A stretch of 64,000 bases of DNA from Myxococcales bacterium (GTDB lineage: Bacteria; Myxococcota; Myxococcia; Myxococcales; Myxococcaceae). The stretch covers positions 1 through 64,000 of the forward strand of contig JADLDB010000008.1 in NCBI GenBank assembly GCA_020846875.1, read 5' to 3'. The position numbers were made by a program, and so were the translations under genes. The notes under the pieces were generated by a model, which ran no database searches, was not told the DNA's origin, and saw nothing but the letters and a program-made list of their open reading frames with translations. Below, piece by piece: positions 44,164-52,415 of the stretch (its first letter is position 1; each line of letters starts with the position of its first letter).

Positions 44164-46224
44164 ATGAACTCTCCTCTCTTCAGGTGGGCGCTGCTGGGCG
44201 CCGCGATGGGCCTCGTCATCGCCGTCACCCCCGGCTGTACCAAGAAGTGCGGCCCGGACAACTGCAGCGGGTGTTGCGTGTCGGACTCGGAGTGCACCAC
44301 CTCCATCACCACCGCCTCCTGCGGCGCGAGTGGTGCGGCCTGCTCCACCTGCGGGGAAGGCCAGCTCTGTGAGGCCGGCGCCTGTGTCACGCCCATGCCC
44401 GAGGACGCGGGGATCGACGCCGGCCCGGGCCGCTGTGAGGACGACGGCGACTGCCTCACCGCGCCCGGCACCATCTGCGACGTGCCCACCGGCTCCTGTG
44501 TGCCCCGGTGCGACGACGACTTCGATTGCCTCGACAAGCAGAACGGCTCGATCTGCGACAACCGAACCGGCCACTGCGTGCTGGGCCAGGGCTGCAACTT
44601 CGACTCGGACTGCCAGTCGTTGAACGCCGAGGACAAGTGCTACCGGTACGGCCAGCAGTGCATCTGCGACACCCGCGACAAGCCGGACATGTCGTCGCAG
44701 GGCACCTGCCGGCTGCGCAAGGGCGCCTGCGAGGAATGCGCCAACAGCCGCGAGTGCGGTGACGACCGGATCGTCTTCGGCCCGCCCGAAGGCATCGGCG
44801 CCGGCAAGTGCGCGCAGTTGATGGGCGACACCTCAGGCAAGATGTACTGCCTGTACGAGCGCGTCGGCCAGTGCGCGTGCGGCACCATCGACGACGGCAC
44901 CGGCTACTGCAAGCCGCAGTCGAACAGCTGCAACCAGGTGGGCTGCAACGTGGACAAGGACTGCTCGTCGGGCTCGGTGTGCACGGTGAACCAGCCGGAC
45001 GCGGGCGTGGCTTCCTGCGGCGGAATCTGCGTGCCCCGCTGCCGCTGGGACTTCCTCACCAAGCTGTTGATCTCCCCGGGCTGCCCGCCGGGCAACACCT
45101 GCTGGGTGGACAGCGCCAACCTCGATCCCACGTCCATCTACTACGGCTCCGGCCGCTGCAAGCCGCCCTGCCAGTCGGACAACGACTGCAAGCAGAGCGC
45201 GGCCAACCCCTTCGGCGGTGACAACCTGAAGTGCGCCGGCGAGCAACTCAGCGGCGGCGGGACCTCGGACAAGCGCTGCCGGGCCAACGGTGACTGCATG
45301 GACAACGCGGAGTGCGCGGAGCTGCCGAACGATCAGCCGTACCTCGGCTACTGCGACCGCGCCGCCTTCACCTGCGAGACGGACTGCCGGCCGGGGAACG
45401 ATCCGGTGACGGGCCTGCCCTTCAAGGACTGCCGCGAGCCGCACCAGTGCGCGGTGGACGGCGGCGTCAACATCTGCCGGCTGAAGAGCTGCGTGGAGCA
45501 GGGCGGCGCGGGCATCGCCTGCTCCCAGGGCGAGTACTGCTGCGGCGAGGACAAGAACCGCGACGGCACCGCCGACCCCTGCCCGCCCCCCGCCGACCGC
45601 AACGCCGCCGGCTGCTACAAGGCCCCGGTGCCGCCGTTCTGCACCACCTGCATGAGCAGCGACGAGTGCCAGAACCCCAACCTGCCGAGCTGGCTGTCGG
45701 GGTCCAACGCCTGCGCCAACGGCTCGAAGAGCCCGTCCTGCAGCCCGCTGCCGCCGCGGTGCATGCAGATCCCGGTGGGGATGATGGCCAGCATCAACGT
45801 CTGCACGCCGTCCACGTGGAACGACACCACCCTCGACGGCCTCGGCCGCGCCAAGTCCGACCTCGGCTGCCCCAGGAACTACAACGAGACCTTTCTCCTC
45901 ATCGATCGCGCCGAGCAGTCGGACAACTACTGCGAGACGAACGACGACTGTAACCTCGGCACCGACGCCGGCCTCTGCGCAACTGACCCGTCGCTCCGCC
46001 TGATGGACGGCGGCTTCCTCAAGGCCTGCCGCTGCAGCGCCAGCGTGCCCGGCACCTCGGCGCGCGGTCAGTGCCCGAACGATCCGGACGCGGGCATCAC
46101 CAGCGAGTGCAAGGTGGGCGTGTCCGGCCAGCAGCTCTCGTGCATCGAGACGGTGGTGTGCACGCCCAGCGTGTCGATCCTCACCAGCCCGACTGACATG
46201 TACGGCTGCGGGCTGATGCCGTAA
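44164..46224 (+). CDS. large cysteine-rich lipoprotein
   Basis: A 686-residue protein with a signal peptide ending at a probable lipobox (V-T-P-G-C, Cys25; Pro at -2 is unusual). The mature part has roughly 70 cysteines in irregular short modules such as 'CEDDGDCLTAPGTICDV', 'DFDCLDKQNGSICD' and 'QSDNDCKQSA'. These are small disulfide-knotted units common in myxobacterial surface lipoproteins. Adhesion or surface structure is plausible; no enzyme motif is present. The 97-nt leader includes 'ggctatacgg', a possible -10. It ends at a palindromic hairpin shared with glpD. Confidence 0.85.
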   Translation: MNSPLFRWALLGAAMGLVIAVTPGCTKKCGPDNCSGCCVSDSECTTSITTASCGASGAACSTCGEGQLCEAGACVTPMPEDAGIDAGPGRCEDDGDCLTAPGTICDVPTGSCVPRCDDDFDCLDKQNGSICDNRTGHCVLGQGCNFDSDCQSLNAEDKCYRYGQQCICDTRDKPDMSSQGTCRLRKGACEECANSRECGDDRIVFGPPEGIGAGKCAQLMGDTSGKMYCLYERVGQCACGTIDDGTGYCKPQSNSCNQVGCNVDKDCSSGSVCTVNQPDAGVASCGGICVPRCRWDFLTKLLISPGCPPGNTCWVDSANLDPTSIYYGSGRCKPPCQSDNDCKQSAANPFGGDNLKCAGEQLSGGGTSDKRCRANGDCMDNAECAELPNDQPYLGYCDRAAFTCETDCRPGNDPVTGLPFKDCREPHQCAVDGGVNICRLKSCVEQGGAGIACSQGEYCCGEDKNRDGTADPCPPPADRNAAGCYKAPVPPFCTTCMSSDECQNPNLPSWLSGSNACANGSKSPSCSPLPPRCMQIPVGMMASINVCTPSTWNDTTLDGLGRAKSDLGCPRNYNETFLLIDRAEQSDNYCETNDDCNLGTDAGLCATDPSLRLMDGGFLKACRCSASVPGTSARGQCPNDPDAGITSECKVGVSGQQLSCIETVVCTPSVSILTSPTDMYGCGLMP

Positions 46225-46237
46225 GCCGCCGCCACGT

Positions 46238-46264
46238 CCCTCTCCCTCAACACAGGGGAGAGGG
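46238..46264. terminator. 9-bp perfect hairpin between convergent genes
   Basis: CCCTCTCCC (46238-46246) and GGGAGAGGG (46256-46264) form a perfect stem with a 9-nt loop, in the 42-nt gap between the Cys-rich lipoprotein stop and the glpD stop. It has no T-tract, so it could be a bidirectional transcription block or a dispersed palindromic repeat. The element at 28402 is of the same type. Confidence 0.5.
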
Positions 46265-46266
46265 CG

Positions 46267-47937
46267 TCAGGAGGCGATCGCGTGGCGCTGCGGCTGGCGC
46301 CGGAACGCGCGCGACTCGTCGACGACGCTCCGGAAGGCGGCCAGCTCCTGCGCAGTCCGCTCGGCGCTCCAGCCCAGCCGCGACGCCATGCGCCGGGCCA
46401 CCCGCTCGGCCACGCCCAGGCCTTGATCTCTCGCCCGCAGCACCAGCGGGATGCGCCGGGCCAGCACGTCGTCCAGCGTCCGCGCCAGCTCCGTGTCCAC
46501 CGCCTCGTCCACCTGCGCCAGCAGCGCCGGGTGCTCGCTGTCCAGCCGGAAGAGCGCCTCGGCGTCGGCCTCCCCGCGCGCCAGCACCGAGGCCGCCCGC
46601 GCCCCGTACGTCTCCACGAGGTAGCGGGCTCCCACCGCGTCGAGCCCCCGCGTCGCCAGGGTCCGCGCCAGCGCGTCCAACTGCGCGTCGGACTCGGTGA
46701 GGCCCACCGCGCCCGGCAGCGGCCGGTGCTTCGTCTGGCACTTCGTCTCCACGCCCAACTGCGGCAGGCAGGCGTCGATCAGCTCCGCCGCCATGTTCCG
46801 GTAGGTGGTCAGCTTGCCGCCGGCGATGGTCACGAAGCCCGGCTGCACGTCGATGAGGTGCTCCCGCGACACCGCCGACGCCGAGGCCGACTCGTCTTCC
46901 GGCTTGAGCAGCGGGCGCAGCCCGGACCAGGTGGCCAGCACGTCGGCAGGGGCGAGGTGCGCGTCGAGGAAGAAGGCGTTGGCCGTCTCCAGCAGGTAGT
47001 CCACGTCGTCGAAGGTGGGCTCCAGCTTGTCGGGCGAGCCGTCGAAGAAGGTGTCGGTGGTGCCGATCACCGTGCGGCCCAACCCCCAGGGGATGCAGAA
47101 GACCACCCGCTTGTCCCGCGGCGACTGCAGCATCAGGGCGTGCTTCACCGGCAGGCGCGTGTCGTCCACCACCACGTGCACACCCTTGGTGGGCTTCAAG
47201 ATGCCCTTGAGCGACGCCAGCGCGCGCACCTCGTCACTCCAGGGGCCCGAGGCGTTGATGACGAGCTTCGAGCGGACCTCGATGCGCTTGCCCGACTCCA
47301 CGTCCTCCACCACCAGGCCCACCACCCGCCCGGTCCCGTCTTTGAGCACCTGGCCGGCCCGCGCGTGGTTCAGCACCACCGCGCCCAGCGCCCTGGCGTC
47401 CAGCGCGTTCTCCAGGGTGAGGCGCGCGTCGTCGGTGAGGCAGTCGTAGTAGAGGATGCCGCCGCGCAGGCCCTGGGACTTGATCTTCGGTTCCAGCGCG
47501 CGCGTCTTCGTCGGGCCGAAGGTGCGGTGGTTCCGGTAGTTCCCGAACAGGCACAGCGCGTCGTAGATCCACAGCCCGAAGGCCAGCGTGGGCAGGAAGC
47601 GGCGATCGCCCTTGTAGTTGGTCACCAGGAAGGGAAGCGGGCGCACCAGGTGCCGTCCCAGCGACATGAGCCGCTTGCGCTCGTTGACCGACTCGAAGAC
47701 CAGGCCGAACTCCGCGTGCTCCAGGTAGCGCAGGCCGCCGTGGATCAGCTTGGAGGACCTGGACGAGGTGCCCGCGCCGAAGTCCGTCTTCTCCACCAGC
47801 GCCACCTTGAGGCCCCGCGCCGCCGCGTCGCGCGCCGCCCCGCACCCGGTGATGCCGCCGCCCACCACCAGCACGTCGAAGGCCTCGGTGGCCAGCCGCT
47901 GGAGCGCTGCTTCGCGTTGGGCGTTGGGAGTCTTCAC
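46267..47937 (-). CDS. glpD: glycerol-3-phosphate dehydrogenase, aerobic FAD type
   Basis: A 556-residue membrane-associated flavoenzyme oxidising sn-glycerol 3-phosphate to dihydroxyacetone phosphate and passing electrons to quinone. The FAD-binding motif is 'FDVLVVGGGITGCGAARDAA' (residues 20-39), followed by 'SSKLIHGGLRYLE', the family signature, and 'FCIPWGLGRTVIGTTDTFFD'. The C-terminal domain (about 400-540) has the usual all-helical cap. It follows the Nudix gene by 5 nt, so the two are probably cotranscribed. No glpK or glpF is nearby. Confidence 0.96.
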   Translation of the reverse strand: MKTPNAQREAALQRLATEAFDVLVVGGGITGCGAARDAAARGLKVALVEKTDFGAGTSSRSSKLIHGGLRYLEHAEFGLVFESVNERKRLMSLGRHLVRPLPFLVTNYKGDRRFLPTLAFGLWIYDALCLFGNYRNHRTFGPTKTRALEPKIKSQGLRGGILYYDCLTDDARLTLENALDARALGAVVLNHARAGQVLKDGTGRVVGLVVEDVESGKRIEVRSKLVINASGPWSDEVRALASLKGILKPTKGVHVVVDDTRLPVKHALMLQSPRDKRVVFCIPWGLGRTVIGTTDTFFDGSPDKLEPTFDDVDYLLETANAFFLDAHLAPADVLATWSGLRPLLKPEDESASASAVSREHLIDVQPGFVTIAGGKLTTYRNMAAELIDACLPQLGVETKCQTKHRPLPGAVGLTESDAQLDALARTLATRGLDAVGARYLVETYGARAASVLARGEADAEALFRLDSEHPALLAQVDEAVDTELARTLDDVLARRIPLVLRARDQGLGVAERVARRMASRLGWSAERTAQELAAFRSVVDESRAFRRQPQRHAIAS

Positions 47938-47942
47938 GGCCG

Positions 47943-48365
47943 TCAGATCTTCCGGCGCCTTCCCGTGCGCTTGTAGGCCAGGTAGTCGGCGACGATGGTG
48001 CCGTGATCGAACACCAGCTCTTTGGGGAGCTGGTCCAGGGGGAAGGCCTTCGCCTCCGCGGCGTCGTCGCTGCCCTTCGGCTCGCCTTCGGCCCAGCCGA
48101 TGTACACGGTGCTGATGGTGTGCTTGCGGGGATCGCGCTGCGGATCCGAGTAGGTGAAGAACTGCTCGGAGAGATCGACCTCGAGGCCCGTCTCTTCCCG
48201 CACCTCGCGCACGCAGGCGGCGTGGAGGGGCTCGCCTTCATCCACGAAGCCTCCGGGCAGGGCCCAGCCCACCGGCTCATTCTTCCGCTTGATGAGGACG
48301 ATCCGATCGCCGGGGAGCTCGACCAGGCAGTCCACGGTGGGCGTCGGGTTCTTGAAGGCGGCCAT
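47943..48365 (-). CDS. Nudix hydrolase
   Basis: A 140-residue enzyme with the complete Nudix box (G-x5-E-x7-R-E-V-x-E-E-T-G-L): 'GGFVDEGEPLHAACVREVRE' continuing into E-T-G-L at about residues 37-60. 'VGWALPGGF' before it and the short length suggest an ADP-ribose pyrophosphatase or 8-oxo-dGTPase-like housecleaning enzyme; the exact substrate cannot be told. It heads a pair with glpD (5 nt apart) and diverges from a lipoprotein gene across 64 nt. Confidence 0.94.
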   Translation of the reverse strand: MAAFKNPTPTVDCLVELPGDRIVLIKRKNEPVGWALPGGFVDEGEPLHAACVREVREETGLEVDLSEQFFTYSDPQRDPRKHTISTVYIGWAEGEPKGSDDAAEAKAFPLDQLPKELVFDHGTIVADYLAYKRTGRRRKI

Positions 48366-48429
48366 GTGCCGTCCTGTTTACGTCCGAGGGTGTGTCACCG
48401 CAATTCCGGCGTGTAGAGTGCCCCTCGCC

Positions 48430-48879
48430 GTGCGCTTGATCCCCGTCGCCACCGCTGCGCTGTGCCTGCTGGCCGGCTGCCGCACCCACACCCTGGAGGA
48501 CGGGGAGTACGCCTTCACCACCAGCGAGGTGCTGCGCGACGACTGCGGCGCGGCGGGCACCTTCACCGTGCTCGATCGCGGCGCGCTGCTCACCACCGGC
48601 AACCTGGTGAAGTTCGCCTTCACCAGCGGGAAGCCGGATCTGCAGGGGACCTACGAGTTCCAGCGCGAGGCCCTGGTGATGGACGGGGTGATCGCCAACT
48701 ACCGGCTGCCCCTTCGCGGGAAGGACTGCCTGCTGGACACGGTCAGTCTGCACATGGAGACGGAGACGGTGGACTCACGGAACTTCACCGGCACTTCGTC
48801 GGTGACCTTCCAGAGCCTCGTCTTTCCCGAGTGCAACTGTAAGTACTGGTACAGCTTCACCGCGGCGAAGGTGAACTGA
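48430..48879 (+). CDS. small lipoprotein of unknown function
   Basis: A 149-residue lipoprotein beginning at GTG 48430 ('LIPVATAALCLLAGC', lipobox LAGC, Cys17). The mature part ('LEDGEYAFTTSEVLRDDCG', 'VFPECNCKYWYSFTAAK') has four further cysteines and looks like a compact beta-sandwich or lipocalin-like domain, but I do not recognise a family. GTG is chosen because it directly precedes the signal peptide; the open frame extends upstream through the divergent Nudix gene. Confidence 0.75.
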   Translation: MRLIPVATAALCLLAGCRTHTLEDGEYAFTTSEVLRDDCGAAGTFTVLDRGALLTTGNLVKFAFTSGKPDLQGTYEFQREALVMDGVIANYRLPLRGKDCLLDTVSLHMETETVDSRNFTGTSSVTFQSLVFPECNCKYWYSFTAAKVN

Positions 48880-48883
48880 GCCT

Positions 48884-49723
48884 TCAGGGCTTCATCGGCA
48901 TCAGCACGCCGGTGCCGCGGCCTTTCATCACCAGCGCGATGGGCTCCAGCGGGCCGGTGCTGTGGAACGCCAGCGGCCAGAGGTCGACGCGCGCGCGCAG
49001 GAAGTCGACGTAGCGGGCGTTGAGCAGCACCCCGCCGGGGCCTTCGTAGGTGTCCTTCGAGGAGCCGCAGCGCAAGTCCGACAGGTGGAACGGCTGCTTC
49101 ACCCGCGCGCCCATCCACGCCACCACCTGCTGCACGTTCTCCTCGGGCAGCAGCGGGACGCCCGCGTTCCGCGACGGCAGCTCGCCCAGTTGCGCCTCGG
49201 AGAAGACGAAGCTCTTGTCGAGGAGGAAGCGGGTGCCGTCGGGCAGGCGGGCCACGGCGCTCCATTGGGGCTCGGGCGGGGCTTCCACCGCGGCGCCGGG
49301 GACGTTGAGGGGCATCAGCAGGCCGGAGGGCACGCCCTTCACCAGCACCACCACCGGCTGGCACGAGCCGCGGAAGCCGAAGGCCAGGTGCTTCGCGCCC
49401 ACGCGGGAAGACAGGAAGTCCACGTAGTCGCCGCCCAACTGCATGCCGCTGGCGGCGAGGTAGTGCGCGCCGTCCTTCTTCAGCGTCGAGAGGGGCGCCT
49501 TCTCCTTGAGCTTCTCCTTCAGGCTGGCCGCGGCCCACGGCGCGACCTCGGGCGGGGCCTTCGTGGCGGGCGCGTGCGACGGCTTGGCCACGTCGGCGGC
49601 GAGCAGCAGCGCCTGGTCCGAGACGAAGGGCCTGCCGGAGACGTCGAGGGAGAGCGTCCAGGCGGGCTCGCCGGCGAGGGCGGGCAGGGCGAGCAGCGCA
49701 GAGCAGAGGAGGGCGCGAGTCAT
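48884..49723 (-). CDS. secreted protein with an internal duplication
   Basis: A 279-residue exported protein (signal 'LLCSALLALPALAGEP'). Two related segments are visible: one near residues 95-135 ('YVDFLSSRVGAKHLAFGF' to 'SGLLMPLN') and one at the C-terminus ('YVDFLRARVDLWPLAFHS' to 'TGVLMPMK'), both ending in x-G-x-L-M-P-x. Each half probably folds as a similar unit of about 90-130 residues. There is no enzyme motif and no recognised family. It is convergent with the upstream lipoprotein (4 nt gap). The Met at 49723 immediately precedes the signal peptide. Confidence 0.75.
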   Translation of the reverse strand: MTRALLCSALLALPALAGEPAWTLSLDVSGRPFVSDQALLLAADVAKPSHAPATKAPPEVAPWAAASLKEKLKEKAPLSTLKKDGAHYLAASGMQLGGDYVDFLSSRVGAKHLAFGFRGSCQPVVVLVKGVPSGLLMPLNVPGAAVEAPPEPQWSAVARLPDGTRFLLDKSFVFSEAQLGELPSRNAGVPLLPEENVQQVVAWMGARVKQPFHLSDLRCGSSKDTYEGPGGVLLNARYVDFLRARVDLWPLAFHSTGPLEPIALVMKGRGTGVLMPMKP

Positions 49724-49773
49724 GGAGGAGGAACGTAGCGCGGAGGAGTCCGCCGTCACCTTCCCGCGTCAGC

Positions 49774-50010
49774 TCAATTCGGGCACACGCAGCCGCACGC
49801 CTGCTGCACCGCGGGGCAGGTCCCGCACACCGCGCGGCACACGTCGGCGCCCGTCGATTCCAGGCACCGCCCGTCGGAGGTGAGCACCCGCGTCACGTGC
49901 ACGCAGGCCTGTCCAGCCGGGCAGCCTCCGTCCAAAGCGCACAGCGCGTCGCCAGGGAACGCGCTGCCGGAGCAGCCGCTCATCGCGAGGAGCAGGAGCC
50001 AGCGCCGCAT
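49774..50010 (-). CDS. small cysteine-rich lipoprotein
   Basis: A 78-residue lipoprotein (signal 'RRWLLLLAMSGC', Cys13) whose mature part has eleven more cysteines in 'CALDGGCPAGQACVHVT' and 'CRAVCGTCPAVQQACGCVC'. This is the small disulfide module style of the larger Cys-rich lipoproteins in this window. Its start is 5 nt downstream of the stop of the outer-membrane-like gene, so it is the last member of a three-gene run with the PAP2 gene. Confidence 0.75.
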   Translation of the reverse strand: MRRWLLLLAMSGCSGSAFPGDALCALDGGCPAGQACVHVTRVLTSDGRCLESTGADVCRAVCGTCPAVQQACGCVCPN

Positions 50011-50015
50011 TCTCG

Positions 50016-50978
50016 TCAGTCTCCGGTGGCGAAGGTGTAGCGGATCCCCAGCTCCGGCACCTCGCCGGTGAGAAAGCCCAGCCGATCCTTCGAGTACACC
50101 GCCGGGATGACGCTCAGGCGCGCCTCGAGGTGGGTGCTCAGCTTCACCACCCCCTCCACGCCCACCCGCACCTGCACCAGCTCGCGCGCAGGAACGCCCG
50201 TCACGTCCACCACCACGCCCACGCGGTGCTGCCTGCCGCGCACCACGTGCAGCGCAAACCCGCCGCGCGCCCGCCACACCCAGGGAGGCGCCACCATCAC
50301 CCGCAGCGACTCCTCGAAGACGTGCATCCCCTCGGGCACACCCAGCACGTGGGAGAGGCTGCCGAGCACCTGCAGCTCGCCCGGCCCCAGCGGCAAGCGG
50401 GCGCTCAGCTCGGCCTGCAGCGTCACGACCTTCGCCTTGCCCTCCCCGTGCGCGGTCTCGAAGTCCACCTTCTGGTGGGACTCGGCCGCCGGAAGGAAGC
50501 CGCGCTCCAGCGACAGGAAGGGCAAGGCCCCGGCGCGGAGACTCACGAAGCGCCACGCGCCCGACAGCCCGACGAAGCCGCCCACCGCGCCCATCCAGAA
50601 CTGGGGCGACACCTCGAGGCCCACCCAGCGATCGTACGGCCGGCCGTAGCCGACGACGCTGCGCGCGCGCACGTATACGTAGCCCGCGTCCAGTTGCTCG
50701 GCGAAGAACCAGCGCGTCCTCCCGTCCTCCCAGCGGCGGGTGGAGAACAACGTCTCGCCCAGCCAGAGAGAGAAACCCGACGGCGCCGGCTCCTCGGGCC
50801 CGGGCCCAGCCACCGGAGCGGCCGGCGTGGCGACCGCGGGGGGAATTCCAGCAGCCACTTGGGCAGGCGCCGGATCCCCCGCGGCCTCCGGGGCGCCACC
50901 CGGTTGCCCGCCGTCCGCCGCCTGCGCCAGGGCCGCAGCAGAAAGCAAGCACACCAGCACCAGGAGCGCGCGCCTCAC
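50016..50978 (-). CDS. secreted, probably outer-membrane beta-barrel protein
   Basis: A 320-residue protein with a signal peptide ('ALLVLVCLLSAAALAQA'), a Pro/Ala-rich linker (about 20-65), then alternating hydrophobic/polar segments rich in Tyr, Trp and Phe ('FFAEQLDAGYVYVRARSVVG', 'GIRYTFATGD' at the end). A barrel with a C-terminal aromatic strand fits this. The GTG start overlaps the stop of the PAP2 gene (GTGA), indicating coupling. Its function is not known; an outer-membrane partner to a lipid phosphatase is inference from the pairing. Confidence 0.7.
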   Translation of the reverse strand: MRRALLVLVCLLSAAALAQAADGGQPGGAPEAAGDPAPAQVAAGIPPAVATPAAPVAGPGPEEPAPSGFSLWLGETLFSTRRWEDGRTRWFFAEQLDAGYVYVRARSVVGYGRPYDRWVGLEVSPQFWMGAVGGFVGLSGAWRFVSLRAGALPFLSLERGFLPAAESHQKVDFETAHGEGKAKVVTLQAELSARLPLGPGELQVLGSLSHVLGVPEGMHVFEESLRVMVAPPWVWRARGGFALHVVRGRQHRVGVVVDVTGVPARELVQVRVGVEGVVKLSTHLEARLSVIPAVYSKDRLGFLTGEVPELGIRYTFATGD

Positions 50979-51850
50979 CACGCCCCCATCAGGCTCAGGC
51001 CGGTGCCGGTGGGGACGAGGGACACGCGCAAGCCCGGCGCCGCCGTCGGTGGCCCCCACACCCGCTCGTGGATCGCCGGCACCAGGAAGCCGACCAGCGT
51101 CCCCACCGCCGCGCCCGTGAGGACGTCCGTCGCGTAGTGCATGTCCCCCATCATCCGGAACAGCGCCGTCGACGCCGCCAGCGTGAAGCCGACCGCGCAG
51201 GTGGCCACCTCCGCGGCGCCGCCGCCGAACAGCTTGAAGCGCAGGTGCTGGGAGCACATCAGCGCCGCGCCGGTGAAGGAGAAGGACGAGTGCCCGCTGA
51301 AGAAGCTGCGGTACCGCACCGAGCCCGTGCAGTCGTGCGAGTCCGCCGGCGTGTCCGCTCCGCAGGTGCGCCCGTACGGCCGCTCGCGGCTCACCAGCAC
51401 GTTGGTGAGGCCCTGGAGGGCGCCGGTGATGGCGAAGGCCTCGAGGTCGACGATCGCCATCCGCCAGGCCGCCGCCGGGCTCTTTCGGTACCACGCCGTC
51501 GTCACCAGCGCGTCGCCCAGCAGGGGCCCCATCATCAGCAGCGAGATGGTGACGTCGCTCGCGTCACGAATGGCGTACCGCGCGCTCAGCGAGTCCAGCC
51601 GCACCACGTCGCGCGCCGCCTCGTCGAAGTCCACCCGCGCAGCCGGCTGCATCGAGCGCGGCTTCAAGCTGTTCGCCAGCACCGACGCGCCGAAGCCCAG
51701 GCCGATGGTGACGTAGTCGGGGATCCCCACCGGCTCGTAGTGCACCGGCGCCGGCTCGGCTTGCGCCTCGACGGGGCTCGGCTCCGGCAGGGGAGGATCG
51801 GCCCGCGCCGTCGACGCCACGAGGAGCAACGCGAGGAGGCCGACGCGCAT
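50975..51850 (-). CDS. PAP2-superfamily phosphatase
   Basis: A 291-residue exported/membrane protein with a signal peptide ('GLLALLLVASTARA'). The three phosphatase motifs are visible: 'VSRERPYGRT', 'RSFFSGHSSFSFTGA' (catalytic His in S-G-H) and 'RMMGDMHYATDVLTGAAVG' (His and Asp). PAP2 enzymes dephosphorylate lipid phosphates such as undecaprenyl pyrophosphate or phosphatidic acid. The loop between motifs carries a Cys pair ('CGADTPADSHDC'). The ATG at 51850 precedes the signal peptide. Its stop overlaps the GTG of the barrel-like protein. Confidence 0.9.
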   Translation of the reverse strand: MRVGLLALLLVASTARADPPLPEPSPVEAQAEPAPVHYEPVGIPDYVTIGLGFGASVLANSLKPRSMQPAARVDFDEAARDVVRLDSLSARYAIRDASDVTISLLMMGPLLGDALVTTAWYRKSPAAAWRMAIVDLEAFAITGALQGLTNVLVSRERPYGRTCGADTPADSHDCTGSVRYRSFFSGHSSFSFTGAALMCSQHLRFKLFGGGAAEVATCAVGFTLAASTALFRMMGDMHYATDVLTGAAVGTLVGFLVPAIHERVWGPPTAAPGLRVSLVPTGTGLSLMGAW

Positions 51851-51922
51851 CACCGCGGTCGCTACCACACGGCCTCCACCCAATCGAGCGCAGCTTCTCG
51901 AGGCCGTGTGCTCCCTGGGGGA

Positions 51923-52324
51923 TCAGCTGTCGATCGAGACGCCCTGACTCTCTTCTCCGACGATGGGGAACGTGAAGTGGAGGTGGGCGTCGGCCTCGGT
52001 CTGCCAGGAGAAGGTGCAGCTCAGCTCCCATGCGTCAGCCGAGGTCGGACGCAACGACGGGGCGACGACGTTCGCCCAGGTGGTGGGGCCCTTGCCGGCG
52101 TTATCCCCGAGCTCGGTGAGGACCGGCTCCAGGGCGGCCTGGATCCTGGGCCAGCGCGCTTTCAGCGCCTCCAGCCAGCCTGGCCAGGCAGGGTCCGCGG
52201 CCCTGGGCTTCTTGCCGAAGAGCCCCGCCTCGCGCGCTGGGCCGAAGATGATCTTCGCCCTGAAGCCGGGGTGGAGCTCGACCTGGTGGAGAACCCATTT
52301 CCCGTCGTCTTCGATCAGCTCCAT
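51923..52324 (-). CDS. hypothetical protein
   Basis: A 133-residue soluble protein ('MELIEDDGKWVLHQVELHPG', 'KIIFGPAREAGLF', 'ELSCTFSWQTEADAHLHFTF', 'IVGEESQGVSID'). Alternating beta segments suggest a compact alpha/beta domain. No signal or motif is recognised; DUF-type immunity or cytoplasmic proteins with similar composition exist in myxobacteria. The start at 52324 is preferred because upstream residues are Arg-rich. It stands alone between the PAP2 gene and the divergent peptidase gene. Confidence 0.65.
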   Translation of the reverse strand: MELIEDDGKWVLHQVELHPGFRAKIIFGPAREAGLFGKKPRAADPAWPGWLEALKARWPRIQAALEPVLTELGDNAGKGPTTWANVVAPSLRPTSADAWELSCTFSWQTEADAHLHFTFPIVGEESQGVSIDS

Positions 52325-52415
52325 CGCTCGGCAGGCTATCAGCCTTCTCGGGGCCAAATCGCTTGCGTCGTGGCGGACCCCAGCGCGGTATCTTCTGCGC
52401 GGGAGGGCCTGTCAG

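Noticed and set aside
51963-52415. Long N-terminal extension of the S9 peptidase frame
   Set aside because: It overlaps the minus-strand hypothetical gene and places the lipobox far inside the protein.
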